Source: Pseudomonadota bacterium
Lineage (GTDB): Bacteria; Pseudomonadota; Gammaproteobacteria; Steroidobacterales; Steroidobacteraceae
NCBI GenBank assembly: GCA_025355245.1
Contig: JANXZZ010000081.1
Coordinates: 1-34,718, forward strand
Direction: 5' to 3'
DNA: 34,718 bases
Position 1 is the first letter of the stretch; each line of letters starts with the position of its first letter. The notes under the pieces are model-generated. The model made no database searches. It was given only the letters and a program-made list of their open reading frames with translations, and was not told the DNA's origin. Shown piece after piece: positions 1 to 8,520 of this stretch. Both the position numbers and the translations under genes were made by a program.

Positions 1-79
1 GCGTGGCGCGCCTTTTTGTTGGCGGAACACAGGCAGTGAGTCGGCCGAGGCGGCCGGGCCGAGGACCGCGACGCAGCGA

Positions 80-1708
80 CTAGAGCTGGTCCCTCACGGG
101 AAGCAGCGCCAGCGTGCGGACCTCGAAGCGCCGCCAGGCGCTCGGAGAGGGCTCCGTGAAGTAGGCGACGTCGAGCCCGTTCTCCTTGGTCCGCCACATG
201 AGGCGCGGCGTACCGTGCTCGGTCGCCGGCCGGAACAGCACCCTGTACGAGTTGTCCGGCTGCGCCATCGCCTCGAAACGGGTGGTTTCCTGCGCCGCGA
301 GCTCGGGGCTGTCGATGATGAGGCCGATCTCCGTGTTGAGATGCCTCGAGCGCTCGTCGAAGTTCATCGAGCCGACGAATATCCGCCGCGTATCGAACAC
401 GAAGATCTTGGCGTGCAGCCCGTACTTCCCGTAGCGCGAGATCCGCGCGGTCTGGCCGCTGCCGCGGGTGTTGCCGAGCTGGGCGCGCACCTCGTAGAGA
501 TCGACTCCGTCGGCGACGACCGTCTTGCGGTAGTGGGTGTAGCCGGCGAACGCCAGCACGTCGCGGGTCGAGGGCAGGGAGTTCGTCACCACCCGCACGT
601 GCACGTGCCGCGCGCGCAGCTCCTTGAGCAGGTCGAGCTCGTCACGCGCCGGGACGAAGTAGGGCGTGATCATCAGGAGGTCCGAGTCGACCTTGCGCGC
701 CGCCTTGACGACACCATTCGCCATGATTTCGCCGCGGTCGGCGCCGGTATCGACCTGCTTCTTGTCGGGGCTGTCGGCAACCACCTCGGCTGTCGTCCAG
801 ACGAGCGGAAGTCCGCCCGACATCAGGCCGTGGTATGGCTCGCCGCTCGCGATCTTCGCCACGTAGTCGATGCCGTCCGACTGCGAAGTAGGGGACAGCT
901 GGGTGGGCCTTGCCCGCGCGCGATCGCGCAGTTCGCGCAGGTGCCTGCCCGGGTGTGGCAGCGCGGCGAGCGCCTGGGCCGGGATTGCGAGGCGGCTGCT
1001 CCAGTACTCGTCGAAGGTGCCGGACAGGTCGCGCGCGATCGGCCCCGCCACGAACACGTCGTCGTCGGCGAATTGCGATCCCGGATCTATCTGGAAGTAC
1101 TGGTTGCCGATGTTGCGGCCGCCGATCAGTGCCACCGCGTTGTCGACCACCATCAGCTTGTTGTGCATCCGGTAGTTGAGGCGCGGCGAGTGCAGCGTGA
1201 ACTCGAGCAGGCGGCGAAACGTCGAGTGCCCGCGGTAGGAGAAGGGGTTGAACACCCGTACCTGCACGTTCTCGTGGGCATTGAGCGCCAGGATCTGCTC
1301 GTCCCCCGCGACCGTGTCGCCGTCGTCGACGAGCACGCGGACGCGCACGCCGCGGTCGGCCGCGCGCGTGAGCGCGTCCGTCACGAGCTTGCCCGTGGTG
1401 TCGCCGCGAAAGATGAAGTACTGCAGGTCGAGCGTCTTCTCGGCCGCGTCGATCAGCTGCACGCGGGCCAGCAGGCCGTCCATGCCAACGTTTAGGATGT
1501 AAAACCCGGATGTGCCGTCGTGCGCGCGCGAGTCGGCCGCGAATTTTGCGCCGAGGTGCGTGTCCTCGGGATCCTCCAGCGCGATGGAAGGCTGTTTTTC
1601 ATAGTTGGCGCCGGGCGGCTGGCCGGCGCAGCCGGCGAGGAGCAGGACGCCGGCCAGGGCCACGGCGAGCAGCGAGCCCGGCGTCTTGCCGGGACGCCAG
1701 CGACTCAT
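80..1708 (-). CDS. Phospholipase D-family lipoprotein (cardiolipin synthase-like)
   Basis: The protein has two HKD phosphodiesterase motifs, HxKxxxxD at about residues 182-189 (MHNKLMVVD) and 432-439 (LHAKIFVFD), each followed by a Gly/Ser-rich strand. This is the bipartite active site of phospholipase D and cardiolipin synthase enzymes, which transfer or hydrolyse phosphatidyl groups. A signal sequence ends in the lipobox LLAGC with Cys27, so the mature protein should be a lipid-anchored periplasmic protein. I chose the ATG at 1708 because it puts the signal peptide at the N-terminus; an upstream in-frame start would add 32 Arg-rich residues. The gene lies 22 bases after the AI-2E transporter gene and is probably co-transcribed with it. 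From the family I infer a role in envelope phospholipid metabolism; the substrate cannot be read from sequence. The stop is TAG. Confidence 0.9.
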   Translation of the reverse strand: MSRWRPGKTPGSLLAVALAGVLLLAGCAGQPPGANYEKQPSIALEDPEDTHLGAKFAADSRAHDGTSGFYILNVGMDGLLARVQLIDAAEKTLDLQYFIFRGDTTGKLVTDALTRAADRGVRVRVLVDDGDTVAGDEQILALNAHENVQVRVFNPFSYRGHSTFRRLLEFTLHSPRLNYRMHNKLMVVDNAVALIGGRNIGNQYFQIDPGSQFADDDVFVAGPIARDLSGTFDEYWSSRLAIPAQALAALPHPGRHLRELRDRARARPTQLSPTSQSDGIDYVAKIASGEPYHGLMSGGLPLVWTTAEVVADSPDKKQVDTGADRGEIMANGVVKAARKVDSDLLMITPYFVPARDELDLLKELRARHVHVRVVTNSLPSTRDVLAFAGYTHYRKTVVADGVDLYEVRAQLGNTRGSGQTARISRYGKYGLHAKIFVFDTRRIFVGSMNFDERSRHLNTEIGLIIDSPELAAQETTRFEAMAQPDNSYRVLFRPATEHGTPRLMWRTKENGLDVAYFTEPSPSAWRRFEVRTLALLPVRDQL

Positions 1709-1730
1709 TGAAAGGCAGGCACGCACGAGA

Positions 1731-2912
1731 TCAGGCCGCGTTGCGCGGACGGGTCGCGGTGCGCCGTGCGCGCGCGACCGTACGTTCGAGCGGTGTCGCC
1801 GCACCCGAGGGACTCGGGCTCAGGAACTCCGCAACCACGGCGCCCCCGGCCGAGTGGCTCGCCGCGACCTTGGTCGCCACCAGAATCGGTACGGCCAGCA
1901 TGATGCCGGCGATTCCCCACAGCGCGCCGCCCAGCCAGACCGCGAGAAACACCAACACCGGGTTCAAGTCGAGGCGACGGCCGACGAAGAGCGGCTGCAC
2001 GATCTGCCCTTCGATTGCGGCGAGGCCCGCGTAGCTCGCAAACACGAGCGCGACGTGCGACAAGGTACTGAACGTGACCAGCGCAACGGTCGTCAGTACC
2101 AGCAGGGTCATTGCCGAGCCGATATAGGGGATGAAGTTGAGGAGCCCCGCGACGACGCCCCACAGGAGCGGCGTCGGCATGCCGAGCAATTCCATCGCGA
2201 CCGCGGTCAGCGCACCGAGTCCGAAATTGATGAGGCCGAGCGTCGCGTAGTAGCGTCCAACCTCCACGCGTACCGCCTCGATGACGTTGAGCGCGTGGAC
2301 GGCATGCAGGCCGCGTGCGGGCGCGGCGGCCATGCGCGCGAGCGTCGGCGGTCCTGCCGCGAGCAGGAACAGCGTGAAGATGAGGACCGTCGCCGCCACC
2401 TGCATGATGGATCCCGTCTCGGTCAGCAGCGTCGCGGCCGAGACCGGCACGGCCGGCGCGGCAGCGGGCGGCGCGGCGGCCGGGGCCGCGGGTGCGGCAA
2501 TGCCGAGCGCGGTCGCCCGCTTGGCGGTGTCCTGGAATTGCTGCACTAATGCCCGCGCGGGGCGCAATCGTTTCTCGATGGTCTGCAGCGTGTGGGGGGC
2601 GTTCGCGAGCCATTCCTGCGCGGGCGACCAGACGAGGTCGAGGAGACCGCCTACCGCGGAGGCGAGTGCGACGAGGAGCAGCAGAGCGCTGATGGCGCGC
2701 GGCACGTGCCGGGCCTTCAGGAACTCGACGCAGCCCGACAGCACCAGCGCGAACAGCAGCGAGAACGCGAACGGCACCAGCGTCTCGCGCGCCAGCCGGC
2801 AGAAGACAATCGCCGTCAGGATCGCGACGATCCACAGCGGCACGACCCACGATCGACGCTCGCGCCGATCGTCCTCGGTCGCCCCGACGTCACCCGCGGC
2901 GACGGCCGTCAC
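1731..2912 (-). CDS. AI-2E family transporter (PerM/YdiK-like membrane protein)
   Basis: This polytopic membrane protein of 393 residues has hydrophobic segments at about 22-42 and 44-62, a variable Ala/Pro-rich loop at about 130-160, and a C-terminal block of closely spaced helices. It carries the conserved stretch with FIPYIGS (about residue 270), characteristic of the AI-2E transporter (formerly UPF0118) family. Members include the proposed autoinducer-2 exporter TqsA, PerM and Na+/H+ antiporter-like proteins, so the substrate is not predictable. The start is a GTG at 2912; the nearest upstream ATG at 2968 is out of frame. The Pro/Ala-rich loop is longer than usual. The gene precedes the phospholipase D-like lipoprotein in a likely two-gene operon. 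Confidence 0.88.
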   Translation of the reverse strand: MTAVAAGDVGATEDDRRERRSWVVPLWIVAILTAIVFCRLARETLVPFAFSLLFALVLSGCVEFLKARHVPRAISALLLLVALASAVGGLLDLVWSPAQEWLANAPHTLQTIEKRLRPARALVQQFQDTAKRATALGIAAPAAPAAAPPAAAPAVPVSAATLLTETGSIMQVAATVLIFTLFLLAAGPPTLARMAAAPARGLHAVHALNVIEAVRVEVGRYYATLGLINFGLGALTAVAMELLGMPTPLLWGVVAGLLNFIPYIGSAMTLLVLTTVALVTFSTLSHVALVFASYAGLAAIEGQIVQPLFVGRRLDLNPVLVFLAVWLGGALWGIAGIMLAVPILVATKVAASHSAGGAVVAEFLSPSPSGAATPLERTVARARRTATRPRNAA

Positions 2913-3098
2913 GGGGCGCCGCCGGGACGTGCGGACCTGGCGCTTGGGTGAATTGACGCTGCGTTCATGCGGCCCCCTGGAGCAAGCAGCAGCATGCTGG
3001 CTTGGGGCGACGATGAATGCCGCCCAAAGGTCTTGCCCGACGTAGGCCGCGTCCGACAGTCGTCGGGCGGTAACACGGGCGCTGGCCCCCGGGGGCCG

Positions 3099-3479
3099 TC
3101 AGGGGAGGGGTTGCGCGCGCCGCAGGCGGGTCGGACGAATGACGAACCAGGTTAGGGCGACCAGCGCGGCGAACGCGACGTAGGCCACCGTGAACACCCA
3201 CGGGGGCACGTCGTAGAACATGATCGCGTGAACCCAGCGTTCGATGAATCCCGATCCCGATTCGCGTCCGCGAAGCTCGTCTTCCCAGACGGTGAGTGGG
3301 CACGCCATGCCGACGAGCGCCTCGCTCGCAACGAACACGATGAGTCCGACGTGCAGCGCGCGCCAGCGCCAGTCGCGAACCCAACTCCAGCCGAGCGCCG
3401 CACCGAGGTAGATGAGCGGCAGTCCCGCGGTGATGAAGAGCACGATCGCGAAGTGCGCAACCAGGACCGCATCGGCCAT
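3099..3479 (-). CDS. DUF2784 small membrane protein
   Basis: The product is a 126-residue, four-helix membrane protein. It has the DUF2784 pattern: an N-terminal helix with a conserved His (VLVAHFAIVLFI), a CPLTVWEDELR segment in the middle, a YD-P-W loop and a C-terminal helix. The family has no assigned function. A GTG at 3485 is in frame, but GGAGG lies seven bases before the ATG at 3479 and only one base before the GTG, so the ATG is the better start. It shares a strand with the AI-2E transporter but is separated from it by about 190 bases. Family membership is confident; function is unknown. Confidence 0.85.
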   Translation of the reverse strand: MADAVLVAHFAIVLFITAGLPLIYLGAALGWSWVRDWRWRALHVGLIVFVASEALVGMACPLTVWEDELRGRESGSGFIERWVHAIMFYDVPPWVFTVAYVAFAALVALTWFVIRPTRLRRAQPLP

Positions 3480-3816
3480 CGTCACGCCTCCTCGACCAGC
3501 CGCCGGTTCACTGCGACGAGCGCCATTGACAGTCGCAACGGGACGCTGCTCTGCCGCCTAGATAGGCAGTAATGCGCCGTCGCCCCGAGACGAAAGGGAG
3601 CCGCGCCGTAGCGTTTTCTCCTGACATTACGGGCACTTCCCTGCAGCCCTATCATGCGCCGGCCTGATTGATTATATTTGCGTGGGCCATCGGCCGTGCG
3701 GACACGCGAACTACAGCGTTTAGCGCCCCGGTTACCCGCAATGACACTGGCATGAAAGCGACCGCTTGACGGCCTCTCGTGTCCACTGGACGCCCGATTT
3801 CAACATAGGACCGACG
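3480..3816. other. Intergenic region between divergent genes
   Basis: No reading frame with coding character was found. The region separates the minus-strand DUF2784 gene from the plus-strand small gene at 3817, so it should hold promoters for both. A short AT-rich patch at about 3662-3680 contains ATTGATTATATT, which recurs exactly in the AT-rich patch at 22007-22018. No convincing -35/-10 pair could be assigned. Confidence 0.4.
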
Positions 3817-3999
3817 ATGACCACAAAACTAGAAACAACGTTGAAGCGCGAGATCGAGATTGACGGCAAGCCGTACACGCTCGCGATTTCGCCGGTCGGC
3901 CTCAAACTGACCGAGAAGGGCAAGCGCAACGGTCACGAACTCGCCTGGGCGAACCTGGTTCGCGGCGAAGGCGCCGCGGCGGAACCCGGCACCGGCTGA
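3817..3999 (+). CDS. Small conserved-type hypothetical protein (60 aa)
   Basis: A 60-residue protein begins MTTKLETTLKREIEIDG and contains PYTLAISPVGLKLTEKGK and GHELAWANLV. The Lys/Glu-rich strands look like a small beta-rich fold; there is no signal peptide or membrane segment. The ATG at 3817 is preceded by AGGA at a good distance, which favours it over an in-frame ATG 51 bases upstream. It heads a cluster of tiny genes (3.8-5.5 kb), but the next one is convergent. I recognise the sequence style as a widespread proteobacterial orphan family but cannot name a function. Confidence 0.65.
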   Translation: MTTKLETTLKREIEIDGKPYTLAISPVGLKLTEKGKRNGHELAWANLVRGEGAAAEPGTG

Positions 4000-4092
4000 C
4001 GCGAATCGTCCGCCCGCGGGGACGCCTGGGCGCACGTCGCAACCCGGGCGAGGCGGGGGAACGGCGACCCTTCCGACCGCGACGGACCGGGA

Positions 4093-4119
4093 CGCCCTAC
4101 TCTATATATAGGTAGGGCG
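4093..4119. terminator. Near-perfect palindrome between convergent genes
   Basis: Arms CGCCCTAC and GTAGGGCG flank the self-complementary core CTATATATAG, with a single unpaired T at 4101, giving 27 bases of almost uninterrupted dyad symmetry. It sits between the ends of the plus-strand gene (3999) and the minus-strand gene (4143), where a bidirectional terminator would be expected. There is no poly-T tract on either side and the AT core would make a tight loop, so a protein-binding site is also possible. Confidence 0.55.
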
Positions 4120-4142
4120 CGGCCCGGACCCCCGGATCACGG

Positions 4143-4316
4143 CTAGATCGGCGGACCGCGTCGGCCGCGATACCCGTACAGCAGGAACGCGGCGACCAGC
4201 ACGATCACCAGGAGTCCGACGGGCCCGAGGCCCCAGCCGGCGCCAAGGCCCCAGTAGATTCCACCGCCACCGCCGAACAGCAGAAGAAGAAGAATAAGCA
4301 CGATCAGCAGGTCCAT
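4143..4316 (-). CDS. Tiny glycine-rich membrane protein (57 aa)
   Basis: The product is 57 residues and starts MDLLIVLILLLLLFGG. A second hydrophobic segment (VGLLVIVLVAAFLLYGY) and a basic tail ending RGRRGPPI follow a Gly/Trp-rich turn. It is a two-helix hairpin peptide similar in architecture to the DUF3309 peptides, one of which (broken) lies at 5377. GGGAG stands just before the ATG, supporting translation. Function is unknown; peptides of this architecture are often associated with envelope stress, which is inference here. It ends next to the palindrome at 4093-4119. Confidence 0.7.
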   Translation of the reverse strand: MDLLIVLILLLLLFGGGGGIYWGLGAGWGLGPVGLLVIVLVAAFLLYGYRGRRGPPI

Positions 4317-4417
4317 TTCGCTCTCCCTTCCAGATTTTTGTGGCTAGGCCGTCCAACGCCACATTCACGCTCGGCGCCCAGGCGCGAGCACCCAATCCCG
4401 CCGGACCGGCCGCGCCG

Positions 4418-4627
4418 CTAGGCGTTCTTGCCAAGAATCCGGTTAGCCTTCGCGTCGATCTTCTGCTTCGCGCTCGCCGACAACTTGCCCCTGGCTTCCT
4501 GCTGGCTCGCACGTGCCTTCGCGTTGGCCGCGTGACGCGGGTCCGGCATCGGGTACTTTTTCGATCCGGGCAGCCCGAAATCCGACTTCAGCAGCCGCTT
4601 GCGCGCCTCGACCGTCATCGTGCTCAT
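4418..4627 (-). CDS. Small Lys/Ala-rich soluble protein (69 aa)
   Basis: The 69-residue protein starts MSTMTVEARKRLLKSDFG and has LPGSKKYPMPDPRHAANAKA followed by an Ala/Lys-rich helical tail. The pattern 'DF-LPG-KKYP-D--HA-NA-AR' recurs in small uncharacterised proteobacterial proteins, often encoded near stress genes. It has no signal peptide or membrane segment. A second in-frame ATG at 4618 is possible. It lies 71 bases after the histone-like gene on the same strand and could be co-transcribed with it. No function can be assigned. Confidence 0.7.
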   Translation of the reverse strand: MSTMTVEARKRLLKSDFGLPGSKKYPMPDPRHAANAKARASQQEARGKLSASAKQKIDAKANRILGKNA

Positions 4628-4698
4628 GGGCGTCCCGCCGATCGTGCGCGTGCGATCGCTGCCATCGCTGCGGGCGCGGCTGGCAACGCGCACGCGCT

Positions 4699-5043
4699 TC
4701 ATCTCGCGGCGTATGGATCGAGCGTGTTCGCGAGCGACGTCAGCGTCGAGGCGGTCGCGCCCACGGCATTCCTGGCTGCCTTCTTGAGCGTCGTCGCGGC
4801 GGCGCGTGCGCCGGTAGCCACGGCCTTCTTGCCGGCTTTCGCCGCGCGATCGGCGCCCTGCTTCGCGACCGACGTCGCGGCACGGGCAGCGCTGCCCGCA
4901 ACCCTGCGCGCGGCCTGGCGCACTCGCGCAATTCGAACAGTGCGCGAGGCGACAGCACGCTTCGCGGGGACCCGGCGCTTGGCTCGCGCCGGCGCGGCTC
5001 GCCTGGCAGCGGACTTGCGGGACGACTTTTTCTTCGTGGCCAT
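4699..5043 (-). CDS. Histone H1-like Lys/Arg/Ala-rich protein
   Basis: The 114-residue protein is dominated by Ala, Lys and Arg: MATKKKSSRKSAARRAAPAR at the start, then repeated AARxxAxxAKxxA helical stretches, and a less basic end (ASTLTSLANTLDPYAAR). This composition resembles bacterial histone H1-like DNA-binding proteins such as AlgP/AlgR3 and HctB-type tails. The likely role is non-specific DNA or RNA binding in the nucleoid; this is inferred from composition only. AAGGAG precedes the ATG at good spacing. Low-complexity basic proteins evolve fast, so homology assignment is weak. Confidence 0.72.
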   Translation of the reverse strand: MATKKKSSRKSAARRAAPARAKRRVPAKRAVASRTVRIARVRQAARRVAGSAARAATSVAKQGADRAAKAGKKAVATGARAAATTLKKAARNAVGATASTLTSLANTLDPYAAR

Positions 5044-5376
5044 GAAATCTCCTTGTCGGCGTGGCTTCGCCAGTGCGTGATCGAGACGGAAACCGGATCG
5101 AATTGCGGTCTCGTTTCGATCGGGAATTCCGCGGTACCCCGATCGAGGTCGGCCGTGGCACGGCTTCGACTATGGCAGCCCACGCGCAATGCCGATGCCG
5201 CAAAACAGCACGCTCGCGAGTCAGGAAACGCCGACAAACGCGGCGAACTCGCCGGTCCCGGCGACACGAATCCCGTCACGAGCAGCTTGATCCTGTCGTC
5301 CTACGCCGACAGGCCGGCGGCACCTACACATGTCGGAAGAGCGGTCGAGCAGAGTTGGCGCACACAGGAGCGGCAC
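5044..5376. other. Intergenic region between divergent small genes
   Basis: This stretch separates the minus-strand histone-like gene from the plus-strand DUF3309 locus. No frame here looks coding. It contains a perfect 7-bp inverted repeat, CCTGTCG and CGACAGG, at 5292-5313 with an 8-base loop. Promoters for both flanking genes are expected here, but I could not identify a clear -35/-10 pair. Confidence 0.35.
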
Positions 5377-5529
5377 ATGATTACAATACTGGTGATCGTT
5401 CTGGTCCTGATGCTGCTCGGGGCGCTGCCGAGCTGACCGCACAGTCGCGGCTGGGGTTACTACCCGAGCAGCGGACCTGGCCTGCTCGTGGTCGTGCTCG
5501 TGGTGCTGCTGATGATGGGCCGCATCTGA
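5377..5529 (+). pseudogene. DUF3309 peptide gene with in-frame TGA at a conserved Trp
   Basis: Codons 1-19 read MITILVIVLVLMLLGALPS, then TGA at 5434-5436, then PHSRGWGYYPSSGPG and a second hydrophobic helix ending LLMMGRI before a normal TGA at 5527-5529. DUF3309 peptides of about 50 residues have the form ALPTWPxSxGWGYYPSGG...LLGRI, so the TGA replaces the expected TGG codon. The whole remaining frame is intact. AGGAG lies six bases before the ATG. Either the gene is a very recent pseudogene, the stop is read through, or the base is a consensus error. As written, only a 19-residue hydrophobic peptide would be made. Confidence 0.8.
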
Positions 5530-5554
5530 GGTCTTCCTGTCGCGGAGAAATCGC

Positions 5555-7099
5555 GTGCCGCCATCGCCGCCGTCCTGGCTCGTCATCCTCTTCGCTGCGA
5601 GCCTCGTCGTCGGTTGCGGCGGCGGCGGCCGTGCGAATCCCTTCCTGTCGGGACCGCCGCAGCGCGGCGACCTGCTGCAGGAGCCGCCGGCTCTGGTCCA
5701 GACGGTCAGCGCCGCGACACTCCTCGAGGAGCTGAGCCTCCAGGCCAACCAGCAGCTGTTGACCCTCGGCGGCGCGCCGGTCTGCGACGTCGCGATCTAC
5801 CACATCGAATACGAGACGGTCGGTGCCAAGAACGAAGCAGCGAGCGCGTCGGCGGCGCTGATGGTGCCGACGGGGATCGACTCGCGCTGCAGGAACGGCC
5901 GGCCGATTCTTCTGTACGCGCACGGCACGACGACCAATCGCAACTTCAACATCGCGAACCTGCAGGATCCCAACAACTCCGAGGGTCTGCTGCTGGCGGC
6001 ATTCTTCGCAGCCCAGGGCTATATCGTGGTGGCGCCCAACTTCGCGGGCTACGACACCTCTTCGCTCCCGTACCACCCGTACCTGGTCGCCGACCAGCAG
6101 TCGAAGGACATGATCGACGGGCTGAAGGCGGCCCGAACCGCACTGCCGTTCGCCTCGGCGCTGCTGACGAAGGACGACGGCCGGCTGTTCATCACCGGGT
6201 ACTCGCAGGGTGGCTATGTCGCGATGGCGACGCACCGCGCGATGCAGGCACTCGGCGAGCCCGTCACCGCCTCGGCACCGATGTCGGGACCCTACGCGTT
6301 GGCCGCGTTCGTCGATGCGCTCTTTGAAGGGCAGGTAAACGAGGACGCCACGGTTACGTCGGCATTCCTGATCACCGCGTACCAGGCTGCGTACGGGAAT
6401 ATCTACTCGACGTCGGGCGACGTGTTCGAGCCGGCGTATGCCACGGGAATCGACACGCTGCTGCCAACGACCCTTGCGCGCAGCCAGCTCTACGCCGAGG
6501 GCAAGCTACCCCAGTTCGCGCTCTTCAGCGCGACCGCACCGAGTGCCGCATACGCAAGCTTCACGCCCGCGACGACGCCGGCGCCGCTCGCGTTCGTGTT
6601 TGCGCGCGGCTTCGGGACTGGCGATCTCATCACGAACGCGTACCGGCTGAGCTACCTCGGTGACGCAACCGCGAACCCGGACGGCGGCTTTCCGGTCGTG
6701 ACCACGGGCGCGCCCGCCGCGAGCCCGGGACTTGCGCTGCGCAAGGCGCTCAAGTCGAACGACCTGCGCGCTTGGACGCCGACGTCGCCGTTGCTGCTCT
6801 GCGGCGGCGATCAGGATCCGACGGTGTTCTGGCTCAACACCGCGCTCGTGCAGCACTACTGGTCGACACAGGCGCCGACCGCGCCGGCGAGCGTGCTCGA
6901 CCTCGAGGGCTCGGGGACCGCTCCCTACGCCAGCTGGCAGACCGGTTTTTCCGTGGCCAAGGGCCTCGTCGCGGCGGCGGCGATCGCGCAGGGCGCGACC
7001 GACGGTGGTGCGGCGGCGATCGCCGACGCCTACCACACGACGCTCGTCGCGCCATTCTGCCTCGCCGCCGTCGTCAGCTTCTTCGCCGCGCAGCCATAG
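5555..7099 (+). CDS. Secreted lipase-like alpha/beta hydrolase lipoprotein
   Basis: The 514-residue protein begins with a signal sequence and lipobox LVVGC (Cys21) followed by glycines, so it should be a lipoprotein. The alpha/beta hydrolase core has a strand with LLYAHGT, the nucleophile elbow GYSQGG with Ser217, an acid loop CGGDQDP around residues 416-422, and a C-terminal His at about 494. The overall arrangement resembles secretory lipases and bacterial prolyl-oligopeptidase-like esterases; the substrate is unknown. The GTG at 5555 is preceded by GGAG, and no in-frame ATG would preserve the signal peptide. It follows the DUF3309 locus by 25 bases but need not be functionally related. Confidence 0.85.
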   Translation: MPPSPPSWLVILFAASLVVGCGGGGRANPFLSGPPQRGDLLQEPPALVQTVSAATLLEELSLQANQQLLTLGGAPVCDVAIYHIEYETVGAKNEAASASAALMVPTGIDSRCRNGRPILLYAHGTTTNRNFNIANLQDPNNSEGLLLAAFFAAQGYIVVAPNFAGYDTSSLPYHPYLVADQQSKDMIDGLKAARTALPFASALLTKDDGRLFITGYSQGGYVAMATHRAMQALGEPVTASAPMSGPYALAAFVDALFEGQVNEDATVTSAFLITAYQAAYGNIYSTSGDVFEPAYATGIDTLLPTTLARSQLYAEGKLPQFALFSATAPSAAYASFTPATTPAPLAFVFARGFGTGDLITNAYRLSYLGDATANPDGGFPVVTTGAPAASPGLALRKALKSNDLRAWTPTSPLLLCGGDQDPTVFWLNTALVQHYWSTQAPTAPASVLDLEGSGTAPYASWQTGFSVAKGLVAAAAIAQGATDGGAAAIADAYHTTLVAPFCLAAVVSFFAAQP

Positions 7100-7225
7100 C
7101 ACGCGCGTCCGACGGCGCAGTCCTACGTCACCACTCGCCGCGCACCGACTGATTTAGGTCCGTGCGCCGCGCATGCTGCAATTGAGCCTAGGTGAGCCCT
7201 GCCTGCCTGGAAACCTCGGCCACGC

Positions 7226-7254
7226 GCTCGCCGGTGTATGCGACACCGGCGGGC
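7226..7254. terminator. Strong hairpin between convergent genes
   Basis: GCTCGCCGGTGT and ACACCGGCGGGC form a 12-bp stem with one T-G wobble and the 5-base loop ATGCG. It lies between the ends of the hydrolase gene (7099, plus) and the enolase-superfamily gene (7293, minus). A short CTTTC follows on the plus strand. A bidirectional terminator is the natural reading, although the U-tract is weak. Confidence 0.6.
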
Positions 7255-7292
7255 GCTTTCATGTCCGGCCCCCCGAAACCGCTGCCGGGTCG

Positions 7293-8399
7293 TCAGGCGC
7301 CGATCACGACGTCGGGTACACCGAGTTCCGCGAGGCGCGGTTCGATGCCAAGCCCCGATGCATCGCTGACCGACATCGTGCCATCGACGCGCTCGGGCGC
7401 GCCCGTCGCGATCGAGCGCGTCACGTAGGAATTGAAGTCGGTCGACGCGAAGTGGATGTCGGGCGGAGTCGTTTGCGCAAGGTGCGCGATCGCCGCCGTC
7501 ACGATGTCGCCACCCCAGCTGTCCTCGATCGTGAGCGCGATGCCGGTGGCGGCGCAGAGGTCGCGCATCTGCCGCGCGCGCGTGAGTCCGCCGACGCGCG
7601 AGATCTTGAGGTTGATGACATCCGCCGCGCCATCGTTGATGAGGCGCAGCAGCACGTGCACGTCGGTGACCACCTCGTCGAGCACGAATGGCAGCGGCGT
7701 GCGCCGGCGGATCGCGAGACATTCCTCGTACGTTGCGCAGGGCTGTTCGATGTAGACGTCGACGTCGCGAACCGCGTTCACGACGCGCGTCGCCTCGTGC
7801 AGCGTCCAGCCGGTGTTGGCATCCGCGATCAGCACCTCGCCACTCTCGATCTCGCCCGCGACCGCACGAATACGCTCGATGTCCTCATCGGCGTTGCCGC
7901 CGACCTTGAGCTGGAACTTTCGATAGCCGAGCTTGCGGTAACCGGCAACGCTCATCGCCATTTCGGCGGCGCCGCGCTGTGCGATCGCGCGATAGAGCGC
8001 GACGTGCGAGGCCTGGGTGCCGCCGAGGAGCACGTGCACGGGCAATCCCGAGGCCTTGCCGAGCAGGTCCCAGCACGCCATGTCGATGGCCGATTTCACG
8101 TAGGGATGGCCGCGCAGCAGCCGGTCCATCGTCGCGTTGATCGCGTCGATCTTGAGCGGATCGGCACCGAGGAGGCCGGGCCCGATCTGCCGGATTCCCG
8201 CCCTCACGCCTGCCGCGTACGCGGGAAGGTACGCGGGTCCGAGCGGGCAGCACTCGCCGTACCCGGTGAGCCCCGCATCCGTCCGGACCTCGACCACGGT
8301 CGAATCGAAGGTCTCGACGAAGTTGTCGTTGGACCAGGTGTAGCGCCCTTCCACCAGCGGCAATGCGACTTTCCACGCCGAAACGCGCGCGATCTTCAT
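7293..8399 (-). CDS. Mandelate racemase/muconate lactonizing enzyme family protein
   Basis: This 368-residue enolase-superfamily enzyme has an N-terminal capping domain (about 1-125) and a C-terminal barrel. Catalytic positions visible are Lys165 (FQLKVGG) and Lys265 ([10 protein letters not shown]), with metal ligands Asp193 (IADANTG), Glu218 (YIEQP) and Asp241 (VLDEVV). Lys on both faces of the barrel is typical of the racemase/epimerase and dehydratase subgroups. The FQLKVGG form and the 165/265 spacing are closest, from memory, to proline-betaine or hydroxyproline epimerase and cis-3-hydroxyproline dehydratase enzymes, but this substrate is an inference. The ATG at 8399 has GAGG upstream and begins [14 protein letters not shown], a typical family start. 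It appears monocistronic. Confidence 0.88.
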   Translation of the reverse strand: MKIARVSAWKVALPLVEGRYTWSNDNFVETFDSTVVEVRTDAGLTGYGECCPLGPAYLPAYAAGVRAGIRQIGPGLLGADPLKIDAINATMDRLLRGHPYVKSAIDMACWDLLGKASGLPVHVLLGGTQASHVALYRAIAQRGAAEMAMSVAGYRKLGYRKFQLKVGGNADEDIERIRAVAGEIESGEVLIADANTGWTLHEATRVVNAVRDVDVYIEQPCATYEECLAIRRRTPLPFVLDEVVTDVHVLLRLINDGAADVINLKISRVGGLTRARQMRDLCAATGIALTIEDSWGGDIVTAAIAHLAQTTPPDIHFASTDFNSYVTRSIATGAPERVDGTMSVSDASGLGIEPRLAELGVPDVVIGA

Positions 8400-8520
8400 G
8401 CGGATACCTCGACCGGGAGCAATGCTTGGTATCGTATACGAGTGCCGCGACCGCGTCGGTTGACGCAGGCTCGTCGAGAGATCAGGGAGGATCCTCACCG
8501 CGTGGCGCACTGCGACGGTC

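Noticed and set aside
1..39. Possible C-terminal tail of a plus-strand gene (AWRAFLLAEHRQ then TGA)
   Set aside because: Only 12 codons are visible and no motif can be recognised, so it cannot be distinguished from chance.
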